64,000 nt of DNA from Rotaria sp. Silwood1 (taxonomy: Eukaryota; Rotifera; Eurotatoria; Philodinida; Philodinidae): NCBI GenBank assembly GCA_905250075.1, contig CAJNOP010000283.1, forward strand, positions 22,386-86,385, in the 5' to 3' direction. Shown here piece after piece: positions 1 through 16,674 of this stretch. The position numbers were made by a program, and so were the translations under genes. The first letter of the stretch is position 1, and each line of letters begins with the position of its first letter. The notes under the pieces were generated by a model. That model was not told the DNA's origin. It worked only from the letters and a program-made list of their open reading frames with translations, and made no database searches.

Positions 1-305
1 CGTGTAGAAAACTTCATCGTGATCGGACTCTCCTTTCGAAAGTTATCGTGTAAACGGCCGACCGGACGAACATAGTGACCGATTCTAGAGTGTACTCACT
101 TTTTGAGTACACAAAAAAGAAATTGTTTTAGGCTTGTTATAAGAAAATAAGACCTTGACGACACTACTTTTGGATTGCCCTAAGCAGTATCATCTTCATG
201 CTAAATGCTATTTTTTTTACTCTTGGACATTCTCTCATAGCATAATTAAATAAAGAATAGAAGAATCTACTTACTATGTGTTTCAGACGATTGTATTAGA
301 TTGTA

Positions 306-739
306 AATTTCGCATGATCAGTGATCATTTCATGAGTGTATTTATATTGTTCTAATGAAGTAATTGGGATTTTTGCCATTGACGCTTGTTGACACATAGA
401 AGAGAAGGATTTTCACTTTGACAACATGGGAAAAAACATTATTAGTCTTCATCACTTATTCATTCATCATTTGATGGTTTGTGATTTTGATATCGTACGT
501 CATTTACTTTCGTATTCCTTTATGTTGACGTCATCTAATCAAACAGCGTAAGAAAAAAAACAAACCTAAGAAAGGAGCAATAACTATTTGAAAAGGTAAA
601 CGAAAAACAAACGTTCATCATCACCTACTCATTTACAATTTGAAGTTTTCTCATAACAAGTATTCGGGACAAAAATCCCAGTTACTTCATTAGAATAATA
701 TAGATCTAATCACAGAATGAGCAGTGATCAAGCGAAATG
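306..739. repeat. Foldback (MITE-like) element
   Basis: The two ends are inverted copies of each other. The left arm (about 306-373, beginning TTTCGCATGATCAGTGATC) pairs with the right arm (about 672-739, ending GTGATCAAGCGAAAT), with a few mismatches. The strongest part is the AAGTAATTGGGATTTTT block at 358-374 against its complement near 672-689. The middle has no convincing coding region. This is the architecture of a non-autonomous DNA transposon; the superfamily cannot be told because no clear target-site duplication is visible. Confidence 0.6.
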
Positions 740-740
740 T

Positions 741-1979
741 ACTATCAAACATAGTGGTCTTGAGGGTATGCGTGGGTGGGTATGATTCTATTGTAGTATA
801 ATCAATAGTTAGCAGGACGCGTTTCGATAAGTGCTAAAAAGCAATTTATCAATTGCTTTTAGATTGAAGGTGTTACGGATTTTAACTCTCCTACTAGGAA
901 TTACTGATGTCGCAATTTTTTGAGTAAAATTTTAAGATTATAAAAACTTGAGAAAGCGCCTACCGTAATGTTTTGTCTGAAGCCAATAGGTTCTTGGTTG
1001 CAGTTATTATTCACTGTTGTGTTTTTGTTGTAGGTTAATGTATCGTGGTATCAATATTGTTTCCATTGTAGTTTATTGTTCATCTGAAATATAGGTAGAT
1101 TTATATTTGTTTTTGAAGGAAGCCCGTCTTATCTTGTTAGGTTATATTTTAAGGCTATTGAACATGAAACTTGCTAAAACAGGGTAGACATTTATTCAAG
1201 TTGGAAAGAAATTGTTTCACATAGTCAATATGTAAGTTTTTACCATAGTCGAGTTTGATGAGATGAGGATATTCAATAATCGAAGATTTTTCTTAAAATT
1301 TAACTGCCTGGTGTGACGATTTCTTTTCTTTTTGTCCTATACTATGCCAAACTGTCAGACGACTGACAAATGGAAATGAACACGAGATTTGAGCAAAGAA
1401 AACGTGTTCAAAAGAGTAGAAATAATCAAATAAATGTAGAACACGAGCATTCATGAATATAACATCCAGAAAACTGTGCGAAATGCACTGTATACATTCC
1501 ATATTGGACAGAAGCGAATAGACATGACATCGACCCAACCTAGCGTAATTATGACGGCATTCAATGTAGCCATAAGCATTATATCCTCTTTGGATGAACG
1601 TGCGTCGAATATAATAAAAAGATGGTTTATATTGTTCGTAAATATTGACATGTTGAGTAACGATATCGAACATACATGTATGTAGATGTGACATTTTACT
1701 GAATATATAGTTATCTAGATGAGTACTATCAATGAATGAAGTTTGTTAACTAACACGAAGAGATAATGTGAGCTTTTCCAAATGTGACATTCGATGAAGA
1801 AGAAGTGGCACAATAAAACTATCAAATTCAGTTGTTGCGTGATATGCATATAGCGAAAAACATTTGAGTTCAAGTAGATTCATCTATAAAAAAAACAAAA
1901 GATATTGATTAATACTATGTTAATTCTTCGCTCAATTATATAGATTGAATTAGTTTTATCTGACAGAATTATAAAACCA
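741..1979. other. Intergenic stretch without recognised genes
   Basis: No recognisable gene is seen. A G/T-rich run at 763-784 (GGGTATGCGTGGGTGGGTAT) resembles the telomere-like tracts found later in the window but has no complementary arm. Overlapping open frames on both strands between 1293 and 1694 have no recognisable motif and are probably chance. Confidence 0.5.
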
Positions 1980-1982
1980 TAT

Positions 1983-4212
1983 GGGCGTGTTCAACCATAG
2001 GATGCCCCGATTCTTATTTGTTTATATAACTTCAACCAAATATCGGAAAACGATGATTTTTTTACTAGATATAGTACACATATGGTGCTAATGATCTATT
2101 ATTCTTTGAGCTCTATATCTCCATAAAACCAAGAGTTATCAAGTGTTTCTTTATAATCATTTCGATAAAATATTCCACATCTAGTTTGTTAACGTAGATC
2201 AACTTTTACTTAGCATCTTTTTGTGATGTGTGGAATTTCTGGCGCATGTATTTAACGCAAAGCTAGCTTTAAGTCTATCATAATATTCACAGCCCTACTA
2301 CGGTTTACTGATAGTACGATTTTTTTAGTAAAAACAATTATCGATCAGTAGCCTATTGAACTTTATAAAGAGCAATAAGCAGAGTCGTACACATCAATAC
2401 CTAGTAAAGCACGCATTGTGTCTATTACACACGCATATAATCGTCTGCGAAACATTCGAGAGAGACGATATACTTTTTCCTTTTTCCTCTGAATTTCCTC
2501 TGATTCTCGCTATATATTTCGTGCACAATAAGATTTCATCCATTCTATTGAATCTTGTGTTTCAGTTTCTTTGTCTTGTTATAACTACGATCATCTTTTC
2601 CTCGATTTTGTTCGTTTTTCTTCTTCTTTAATACATTATTATTCGAGTAAAACGCTTATACATTTGTATTATGTTCTCTCCACAAGTTGAATGGGGTTGT
2701 TCCCAATGTCAATCTACTATAACTGATCGTCGAAAATATTGTACTAACTGTAACTCGATGTTAAGCTGGACATGTATTGGTTCGAGAAAATCTGGTTTAT
2801 ACGCAAACTTTTTTCGACATCGTAACAACTGTATTTATTGTACGTCGAAACTCGAAGACAAGCCACAGAAAGTGGAAGAAAAACATGTTGCTATTCAACA
2901 ACTTCAAATCATAGATGATGGTAAGTAAAATTTATCTTCTTGATTTAGATGTGTCCCTCCCATTTCATTATTTTACGTCATAAAACTACGCAACAAATGA
3001 TCGCGATGATATATCTTACTTTGTTTGCATTTTGTAGAACAACGTTCATGGTCTGAATGGGATTGTACTAATGAATCCTGTATACAGCATACAGGCCATG
3101 ATATTGAATAAGTACAACAGTTATATTCGATGTGTGAACAAGCAGTTATAAATAATTGCTTACATAGAACCAAGCAAGATTCAAACAATAGCACCACACC
3201 ACTCTTATCTCCTATAAATTTGCTGGTGGTGACATTATGGTACATGAAGCATTATCATTCGGTACGCTATATTGCTACTGAATTATATTTGGGTATATCG
3301 ACAGTACATCATATTTTAACAGAGGTTGTGGATATCTTACACTCATGTGTATATCCAGAACTAGTTTCATTACCAGTTGATATGGCTAATAGAAACGCAA
3401 TACATGTGCCTGAAGAACATCATAAATAACCTGATGATTCACAACAACGTAAAACATATTATCATCCAAAAAGCGCAACAAATTATGCATTTAAAGTACA
3501 AATAACTTGTGATTTTAGCCATCGAATAGTACATGTATCCGAATGTTACCACGGAAGTGTACATGATATTACAATTCTAAGAGAATCGGGATTATTAGAA
3601 TATACAGAGGAATTTGTCCAAATTATTGCTGACAAAGGATACATTGGTGAAGAATATGTTATTACTCCAAGAAAGGAAACCTCATAGAGGTGAATTAACA
3701 ACTGAAGACAAAAATTTTAATCGTGACATCAATAGTGCAAGAGCAGCTATCGAAAACATCAATCAACGTCTCAAAACTTATGCAATTATAGGTGGTGTTT
3801 ACAGAGGAGCTATTGATGATTTTCGTAAGATTACCAAGATCGTACAGGTTGTTACTGCTTTATGTAATCTAAATTTAAGTAAACATCCTATTCGTAAGTA
3901 GAGAGAATGATAAGTTAGCTGTATCTCTTGACTAATTATTTGATAATAAAACTTTTGCTGGTGATACTCCAAGTTGTTTTAATTTTCTAAGAATTAATAC
4001 ACATTAACAAGCTAGATGTGGAATACTTTAACGAAATGATTAAAAAGAAATATTCAATACCTCTTAATTTGAGGGAGATATAGAGCTCAAACGATAACAG
4101 ATCATTAGCACCATATGAGTACTATAACTTCTAAAAAAGTCACCTTTTTCTAATATTTGGTTGAAGTTATATAAAAAAATAAGAATCGGGGCATCCTATG
4201 GTTGAACACGCC
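1983..4212 (+). mobile_element. DNA transposon with ~130-bp terminal inverted repeats, DDE_Tnp_4 class
   Basis: The termini are long imperfect inverted repeats. The left arm (about 1983-2122, starting GGGCGTGTTCAACCATAGG) is complementary to about 4075-4212, which ends CTATGGTTGAACACGCC. Both arms also share blocks such as TGGTGCTAATGATC and GAGCTCTATATCTCC. TAT directly flanks both ends (1980-1982 and 4213-4215), a possible 3-bp target duplication, although the surroundings are AT-rich. The interior carries a broken transposase gene with a Cys-rich N-terminal domain, a helix-turn-helix block and a DDE-type nuclease domain. This fits the PIF/Harbinger-ISL2EU assemblage, as inferred from domain order. 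Interior stops and a frameshift show that this copy cannot mobilise itself. Confidence 0.8.
2671..3901 (+). pseudogene. Degenerate DDE_Tnp_4-like transposase
   Basis: Exon 1 (2671-2920) encodes a Cys-rich domain with CSQC, CTNC and CIYC pairs, probably zinc-binding. A likely intron (2921-3037, GTAAG..TAG) leads to an exon that continues in frame but meets TAA at 3109-3111. The frame reopens at about 3130 with a helix-turn-helix segment (motifs HYHSVRYIATELYLG and STVHHIL). A second TAA lies at 3427-3429. It is followed by the nuclease core, with YYHPKS, FKVQITCDF, GSVHDITILRESG and ADKGYIGEEY. Near 3670-3690 the frame shifts, after which KPHRGELTTEDKNFN, RAAIENINQRLKTY and a C-terminal VTALCNL block follow to the stop. 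Aspartates in VHD and ADKGY and the Glu of RAAIEN are the conserved acidic positions I can see. The protein is clearly of the transposase type usually labelled DDE superfamily endonuclease. This copy is dead. Confidence 0.82.
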
Positions 4213-4215
4213 TAT

Positions 4216-4691
4216 ATATGATCGTACAAGAATCTCATGCAGGTCTTAGTCTCCGATTTGTTGATCTGGGAAGATTATCCAGGTCAAACAAGCAGACGGT
4301 AAGATCTGACATGGTCGTACTTCTGATCTTGCAAGATCAGACGGAAAATCATACGAAAATCGTGGCCTCAGAATTCTTACATCAAGTCATACCTTAAGAT
4401 TGTTGACAGATCTTGCTGTTTTGTAAGATATTATTGTAAGATTATAGAAAATCTTCCCAGGTCAAAAAATCTGACAGGAAGTCTTGTACGATCATATGAA
4501 ATCATACAAAAAAATCGTAGTCTCTGAAATCTTATATCAATCTTATTGTAAGATTCCTGTAAGATCTGGTAAGATAACAAGATCTATCAAGAATTTTACA
4601 ATAAGAATTGATGTAAGATTTCAGAGACTACGATTTTTTGTACGATTTCATCTGATCGTACAAGACTTGATGTCTGATTTTTTGACCTGGG
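4216..4691. repeat. Composite foldback rich in AAGATCT-type motifs
   Basis: The segment 4456-4691 is a hairpin. The left arm (about 4456-4556, beginning CCCAGGTCAAAAAATCTGAC) is complementary to the right arm (about 4594-4691, ending TCTGATTTTTTGACCTGGG). The loop holds short repeats of AAGATCT and GGTAAGAT. The preceding 4216-4455 contains diverged copies of the same modules (CCAGGTCAAA, AAGATCTGACA, CGTACTTCTGATCTT), so two related units lie side by side. Small open frames here are shadows of this repeat. It abuts the transposon ending at 4212. Confidence 0.65.
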
Positions 4692-4892
4692 TAGTGATAT
4701 AACCAGGTCGAGATGTACGGGCGGGTTCCGGTGGGAAAGCATGGAAAGTCGCCGGCACAGGATGGCAGTATTCCAGCTGGAAATTTTTCGTATTTTTTCT
4801 GGTGTTTTCTCGCAGGATACGGTGAATTTCTCTGCATCTTTCCTGCAGGATTCTGCATGATCCGATGGCCTGAATCTTCGACTTGGGTAAGA
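4692..4892. repeat. GC-richer insertion, possibly dispersed repeat
   Basis: This block is noticeably GC-richer than its surroundings. On the minus strand it shares scattered blocks (AATACTGCC, TTCAGGC, CCTGCAGGAA) with the minus-strand reading of 54975-55345. The likeness is weak and judged by eye, so the call of a shared repeat family is tentative. No gene is recognised. Confidence 0.35.
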
Positions 4893-5135
4893 CACGTTTT
4901 ATTCGAAAGAATATCATTGAATATTTTTTATATCAAAATTATATATACTCTAATACAATGTATGAAAAAAATTGGAATAAATAAAAACGAGAATAAATGT
5001 TGTTGAGTGACATCTATATTGATATGATATATATGTTTCGGAATTGATGTATCAATTGATTATCTTAATGGCTGATATAAAAGAATTCTTTTTCAAAGGT
5101 GTTGAACATAAGGAAATCGATATTGTTTAAGTTCA

Positions 5136-9248
<4,113 letters not shown>

Positions 9249-12200
9249 CATTTATTTATTAATTAATATCAACTTTTGTCAAATCTCTTCTTTTTCTTCT
9301 TCTTCTTCTTCTTCTTCTTCTTGTTTTGTTTGTTTGTTTTCGTTATTAACAAACAATATTTCGATAATATCGTTCGTTTTTTTAATCAATGTTTATTATT
9401 TAAATTGAAAATAAAATCCTTATTCGAATTTCTTATATACCTATATATATATATATATATATGTTTAACTTGGATATTTGTTTATTTAAAATAACATGTA
9501 AATTAAATTAATTTTTTGTTTAGATTTAATTAAATAAAATAAAATAAAATAAAATAATTAACTTATTGACAATATGAACTTTTTTATTATATTATATTAA
9601 AAGATTTTATTTAATAAATAAAGATCTAATTATTATTATTTTAAATATTTCTTAAGTATAAATTTAATTTATTTCTATATTCTATCATTGATAATAATCA
9701 TCTCAATGATCTATTTAAATTAATATCATAAAAATAGATAATCAGATTTATCCAAAGTTAATCTAACAGCAACTTATTTTCAACATTGTTTTATTTATAG
9801 TTAAATATCAGATTTGGAGAAGATCTATCAGATAAATAAAACCTACAATCACTCTCTTTTTTCTAAGAATTTTCCAAAAAATCTTCGAATATCCATTCTA
9901 GTCAATGATATCACTATCGAATATGTTTACTGTCTTTACAATTTAAATAATATCTCTCGAAATAAAATATCATTTTTCAATATTTTACTCCACAATAACT
10001 CTTATACGATATTAAAATATATAGAATTGATATATTTCTCGAGATTTCGATCCTAACACGAAGGAAAATATCGAAAGAGAAGACGAGAATAAAACTCCAA
10101 ACTTATCTGACAATGATAGAATAATCATTGTTAGACGTTCATTCATTTTCTATCGACATAACCCTTTATATAAATTTCGTATATCTTGTTAAAATATCAA
10201 TTTCTCTTAAATTAATTATTGATCACTCTCTTATAATATATATACATATGAATGAATATTAGTCATTTAGTTTTTTTAAAAATATTTCATTTAAATTAAG
10301 ATAATATTTAAAAAAGAAAAACAAACAAGAATAAGTCAAGTAAATAAATGAATAACGATAATAAAAGCTAATATTATTGATCGACGAAATAATAATATAT
10401 TTCTCTATTATATTATTTAATTATTTTCAAAATATTCATTCATTGATTCATTCAGTTTACTTTCTATTTAAATATGATCTTAACAAGGAGATTAGTTTTT
10501 AAAATTTCGTCGAATTTTTTGTCATTTTCTATAATATTGATATTTATATCAGTTTGACATTTTTTAGGAAAACATTTTAATTCAATGAATGTTTGTTGTT
10601 TAGATTTTTATTCGAAAACAAAATAATAAAGATTAATAAATAATATGACGAATTCAAAGGATACAATTCACTTATAAAACGATAATATCTCTTAGATTCA
10701 AACACTTTTTTTTCTTTTTAAATAATTAAAACTCTCAAATGAAAATAATTCATGTATTTTATATTCACCTCCAAACATTAAAAACACAAATACCTAAAAA
10801 AAACCGGTCGTTTACTGCTAAAAGTGTTACGGTTTTTGCGACATGGGAAATTAACATAACAAAACGATAGAGAGAGAAAGAGAGAAATACTAATGGGTTT
10901 TTGTTTGATAAAATCTTGAAATAATTCTTCTCAAATAATTTGTTGATTAATAATAATTATCTAGTCGAAGATTAAAGTGAATTAAAATGAAAATCCTATC
11001 TATTGATAAAAAATACTGATTTTAATTCGCGTCGTCAAATATTCAAATAAATAAATGATAGATATGTTCGACATTGTTGTCAATATATTTATTCATAGTA
11101 AATAATTAATTATTAAATAAATTAACTAGAATAAAATAAAATATTTATTTACTGAGATTGAATTTTTTATAAATATATTATTAGATATAAACTATATTAT
11201 CATCAAACGATATTAAATTATAACAATTCTATTTAAACAGTTAATCATCAACTAAATTCGAACAAATGACATAAGAATAAGACAAAAACAAAAACAAAAA
11301 CAAACACCGATCAGATTTTATTATCTATTTAATATATATTATTGAAATTTATAGTTAAATTTGACTATTTATATAAAAGTATAATTCTATTGTATAGATA
11401 TTATTCAATTATAATTATATTATAGGATGATCTCAAATTATTTTCCAACTGAAAATCCCTTTTTAATATCGTATCACATAAAATCGATTTTGACAAACAT
11501 TTTACTCATAAAAATTTAATTAAGTTATTCAAATAACTACTTCTTTTATTATCCAAATTTGTCCATATTGATAAGTTTATCACAAATAAATTCAATCAAG
11601 AAAAAAAAACAAAGTAATATTTAATATCGAATTAAATATTTGATAGAATAACAAACAAGGATATTATCTATTGAACATATTTCGATAAATTTCGTTTGTT
11701 TTAATTGATTATTAAATAAAACTAAATCTATCTTTTTACTTTTAATATCTTATTTATTTATTTGAAGTTATACAAATATAATATATATATTAAAAAATAT
11801 TTATTAATAACTTCAATTATAATCATATTCATTTTAAAATAAATCTATTTGTTCATATACATATATATTAACTATATATAAATGATTATAATTGACTAAT
11901 CTATTATTATAAAACGAGAATTTAAAGTTAAGTTCGACTTAAATAGTTTAAGTTAAAATTGAATTAATCTTATCATAAATAGATACAATTAAATATTGAC
12001 TAACTTATTTAAACGATCGTCAAAAATCTATGATGATGAAAAATGAAGTCGAATAATATGTTTGACTTGTTTGAAAGATTTTTTTTCGATTATTCAAACT
12101 TTAAAATAGTGATTCAAATCTGATTAAATGGTTAATATCATTAACAATCAATGTCACTTCAATGACGACTAGTTTAACTTGTTGTTTACCTAAATTTTTA

Positions 12201-13248
12201 TAATAATTATCATTCAATATTGTGATTCTACATAAATGTTCGATCATTGATAATGGTATTAAATAATATCTGTTCATCACTTCTAAACTTCCCTAAATTT
12301 TCGAACGATCATTTAAATCTATCGAAATTCAATCAATAACTAAAGACGTTAATTTAATATCTATTTTTTCACTTGGAAAGAATATCAAAAGAGTTAGTTA
12401 GTTAAAAATGATAGAATATCTTTTGAAATATGATAAGAATTCCATCGAAGATATAATATAGAAAGATGAATGAATGAAAAGTTGTGTTACCCTAAGAGAA
12501 GTTACGGAAAATATTCTATTATCCTACTAAGATAAATTCAATATTAACTTAAAATATTTAAATTAAAGTTAACTTCAAATAATCATTTGAGAATAATAGA
12601 TTAGTCAAATATAATAATATATTTCGATATTTCGACGCTCGGAAAATTCTATTTCAATAATAACTAAAATAAATCAAGAATAAATTTTTATTTTTCTCTC
12701 TGTATGAATAAATCTAGTAAAGAAAAAAGATAATTTATATTTGTTGAATATGTCTATATATGTTCTCGAGTTAACAATAATCTTTTTTCTTTCTAAAACT
12801 AATGAACAAATAAAAATATCTGCTTATATTAATATATTAACCATTTATATATATTTTTTGATTTCGATGATCTTCTCTATTCAATTGAGATCTTATTTAT
12901 TTATATATATTAAATAAATATTTCCTAGTCCATAATATAAAACTATATTTTAAATAATAATAATTGAAAATATCTTAATAAAATCTAAAATGTTTTCTTA
13001 TTTGAATTTAATTAAAATATTTATTCTATAAAATCTATTATTTATTTAAATAAATTTAACAAATCGAATGTTTTTCTCATTTGTTTGTTTTAAATAGAAA
13101 ATATGTTCAAGTTAACATTGTCGAATATAATAAATAAATTAAATTAAATTCAAATGTTCGTTTTATTTAAATTAAAAATAAAAATATCTTTCAAAGGTTT
13201 TTTATATGGAATTATTTATAAAAGAAATCAAACTTTTTAATATATATG
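9249..13248. other. AT-rich intergenic region
   Basis: No gene is recognised in these 4 kb. There is a TTC/CTT microsatellite at about 9285-9322, a TA run at about 9440-9461 and an AAAAT repeat near 9536-9556. The open frame at 9814-10056 has no recognisable motif. Regulatory DNA for the kinase or the downstream Pax gene could lie here, but nothing in the sequence identifies it. Confidence 0.6.
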
Positions 13249-13648
13249 TTACCGTCAATATTCGAATTCGAATTTTAACCAGACAAAATCAGAATTTTAT
13301 TTTCATCAACTGTAAAACTGAGAAAGAAAAACAGCAATACGAATACGAGTGGAATTAAAAATTATGGTGAGGACGAGAGACAGACAGATATGAGTAATAG
13401 TGAGGAGATCTGACTCTGTATACCGAGGTTCCGACTGATATTAGAAGAGATAACCGCCTAAAGCCATAGACTTACTCTAAAATTCATCCTTATTAAGAAA
13501 TTTTTCACCCTCACCAAGGCTATACGCGACACTCTTATTCAAAACCTTGTTCTTGACTCTCATCATTATTCTTGACCTCATTCGTATTTTGATATTGGTT
13601 TTTGTTTAGTTTTATAATTCATTAAAATAAAATTCTAATTTTGACCGT
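13249..13648. repeat. Possible MITE with imperfect inverted termini
   Basis: The left end (TTACCGTCAATATTCG, then AGAATTTTATTTTCATCAA) matches the complement of the right end (TAAAATAAAATTCTAATTTT then GACCGTAAG). Inner blocks CAATACGAATACGAG and CTCATTCGTATTTTG are also roughly complementary. The block is less AT-rich than its neighbours. The pairing is imperfect, so the boundaries are approximate. Confidence 0.45.
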
Positions 13649-14698
13649 AAGACATATATATATATGCATATGCGTATTACAAAAATGAGAAAAAAACAAA
13701 AATGTTGATTTAATATAAATAATATGATATGAATCTTTTCATTTAAAAAACCTACAAAGTGACAAATAGATATAAATAGTGTGAAAACGAAAAGAAAATT
13801 CCCTTAAGGATAATCGTTTATCTTGTTTAAGATCATCTTTTAAGATAATTTATCTTTTATTTAAAAGAATAGAAGAAAAAAAAAAAAAGTTTATGTAATA
13901 AAATGATGATTAAACAAAAAAAAAAAAAAGGAAAAGAAGAAAAGAAGAAAAGAAGAAAAGAAAATGATATATGTGTTGGTGATATTCACGTCTTCAATTA
14001 TTAATCAACTAAATATGTTAATGTAGGTGGATAATAAATGTCACCGAACAGTATATATCAACCAATCGTTATTATATACATTCAACATATATTTTATTGA
14101 TCTATCGATTCATTGAGTGTATGTTTTTTTTTTTTTTTTTTTTTTTTTTTTCGTTTCTTTTCGTCGTTATTCTCATACTAAAGAAGAATATTCGAGAGAT
14201 AGAGAAATAGAAAGAGAAAGAGAAAGAGTGTGTGATGTTGTTTTTTTTGATTGGTAGAAAATGAATAGGTAGGATTGAAGTATAGAATATTGATGAAAAG
14301 TAAAAGCATTGATCTGTGACGACGAACGACGAAGAGGACGAAGACGACGAAGGAAGCAATAAAGAGACCATAGGTAAGATATTGATTCTTATACACGTTG
14401 AGCCGTGGGCGATCTTCTTCGATTCGCATGACCAGTAGAGCAAAAATTTATATTTTATTCAAAGATTCTTTTTTTTTCTAATTAATATTCAATTTATATT
14501 AAACAAACAAAAAATTAAATAACAAAACAAAACAAAAAAAAAAACAAAAAAAAACTAGAAAAACTAGAAAAAATTTTAAAAATATAAACTAAATAAACAA
14601 AGAAAAAATTTTTCTTTTTTGTTTTTAAGAGAAACAAAAAAAACTTGATTTATTTTAATAATAAAAGGAAACTAAACAATAGATAATTGTAATTTAGA
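13649..14698. other. Upstream region of the Pax gene
   Basis: No coding region is recognised. The stretch contains purine runs (about 13870-13965), a long T run (about 14122-14150) and a GAC/GAA-rich patch at about 14317-14355. Because it directly precedes the Pax start codon it may include promoter or 5' UTR sequence, but no specific element can be assigned. Confidence 0.4.
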
Positions 14699-16402
14699 AT
14701 GGTTGATAATAATGATGAATATTTAAATGATAATATAATGATTAATTATGATTCGAAAAGATTTTCATTAGAGAATTGTTTAAATTCTCATAGAAATCCA
14801 TCAGATATTGAATATCATTCAAATACCAAACGACGTAAGTTTTTCAAAATTAAATTGAGTTTTATTTTAATATAATATACATATATATATAAGGTTTAAC
14901 AAGACAATCATCAAAAGATAATTCAAATGAAGATGGTTTGTTTCATTTTTATTTAAGAAAAACAAAAACAAAAAAAAAACATTTAATTATATAATTAAGG
15001 TCATGGTGGAATAAATCAACTAGGAGGTTTATTTGTAAATGGTCGTCCATTACCTGATGTTGTTCGACAACAAATAGTGGCTTTAAATCAACAAGGAATT
15101 CGTCCATGTGATATATCAAGACAATTAAAAGTTTCTCATGGTTGTGTTTCGAAGATTCTTGGAAGGTTTTTATTTATTTATTTAAAAATCTAATATATTT
15201 GTTTTTTTCGTTTTTTTGTTGAAGATATCTTCAAACAGGTTCAATTCGTCCAGGTGTTATTGGAGGATCAAAACCAAAAGTAGCAACACCGAAAGTAATT
15301 AATGCAATAACGAATTATAAAAAAGCTCAACCAACAATGTTTGCATGGGAAATAAAAACAAAATTAATAAATGATGGGATTTGTGATGAAAAAACAGCTC
15401 CTTCTGTATCATCTATAAATAGGTATTTTATTATTTATATTTAAAATAAAATAAAATAAATATTTTTATTTAAAAAAGAATTGTTCGAACAAAAGCTGAA
15501 AAATGTTCAAATAATAAAATGGAAGAAACAAATATAATATGTCGATCAAATTCGAATGAAACAAATGGAAGAATAAATGATTGTCATTCATCAACAAATT
15601 CAAGTGATGAAATTCCTTTAGATAATTATCAACAATATCAAACAACATGGAATCATCAAGAGAATATTTATGAAAAAGATTCACGTATATTTTATTTTAT
15701 TTTCAAATTAACTTTCATTTTATTTATTTATTTATAGCTGATTCAATATTAATAACAGTTGAAGAAGAAAAAGCATCAATTTTAGAAAGTTTTTATCAAC
15801 AAAATCCATTTGCTGATTTTTCTCAAATGGATGAAATTCAACAACGAACTCAACTTGATGAACAAATTATACGAGTAAGATAAATATAATAAAACAATAA
15901 AAGTACAATGTGTAATATATTAATAATAATAAATATGTGTTTAAAGCATTATTTTGATAGTGTTAGAAATCATCAATGGCCAAATCAATCATCATATTAT
16001 TGTTCAAATTCTCATGAAATATATACTGTTGAATCAAATCCAAATATAATTTGTTCAAATTCAACTAATTCTTTACCAATATTAGTTGATTCAAGAATTT
16101 CAGTATCACCTCAATCAATAATATCATTAGAACAAATGTCTATTATTCATAATCAAAGAGGTTTTTTCTTTTTGTTTTATTTTAAATTTCTTTTAATTAT
16201 TATTAATAGATGAAAGATTAACAAAAGATGAATCATCAATAATTATTAAAGAAAATAATAATTTATCAAATAAATCAATGATATTATTAAATTATCCTCG
16301 ATTATATTCATCATCAAGTGATACATCATTAGATAATTGTCGACAAGAATCAATTGATTATCATCGTTCATCACCATTGCAACAACAACAACAGCAGCAG
16401 CA

Positions 16403-16434
<32 letters not shown>

Positions 16435-16674
16435 AACAACAACAAATTTCAACGACAAATCCTCTTTATACTGATTTAACACCTGTTATTAATTCAACTC
16501 CATTACCATCATTTGAAACATTAAATAGTAATTGATTTTTATTTTGTTTTGTTTTGTTTTTTTTCAAATATAAATTTTTTTTTTGTTTTTTTAATAGGAT
16601 CTGAATGTTATTTTTATAATCAACAATCATCAGATGATATTTGGAGATCAAAAACGGAAAATAAATCGAATTGA
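14699..16674 (+). CDS. Pax2/5/8-type paired-domain transcription factor, 9 exons
   Basis: Nine exons join into a 497-residue protein: 14699-14834, 14894-14935, 15000-15165, 15225-15422, 15479-15684, 15738-15874, 15947-16160, 16210-16527, 16598-16674. The paired domain (about residues 60-187) has [67 protein letters not shown] and SVSSINR. The GHGG start, the VSHG block, KVATPKV and PTMFAWEI favour Pax2/5/8 over Pax6, Pax1/9 or Pax3/7. Residues about 256-306 look like a degraded homeodomain ([24 protein letters not shown], then [11 protein letters not shown] where WFxNRR is expected). I see no clear octapeptide. A run of 22 glutamines covers about 424-445. The protein should be a nuclear DNA-binding developmental regulator. 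The start is the first ATG in frame with the paired domain after upstream stops. It is well separated from its neighbours. Confidence 0.93.

Noticed and set aside
1293-1694. 133-residue minus-strand open frame with overlapping frames on both strands
   Set aside because: Three mutually overlapping frames in the same 400 bp, no recognisable motif and no splice partners; best explained by chance openness.
9814-10056. 80-residue plus-strand frame in the intergenic region
   Set aside because: Low-complexity composition (Asn, Ile, Tyr, Lys) as expected from AT-rich DNA and no homology recognised.
14102-14443. Minus-strand frames rich in Ser, Phe and Lys upstream of Pax
   Set aside because: Generated by the T run and the GAC/GAA-rich patch; no domain seen.
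16246-16482. Minus-strand frame with long Val/Ala runs
   Set aside because: Antisense of the CAA/CAG repeat that encodes the Pax polyglutamine tract.
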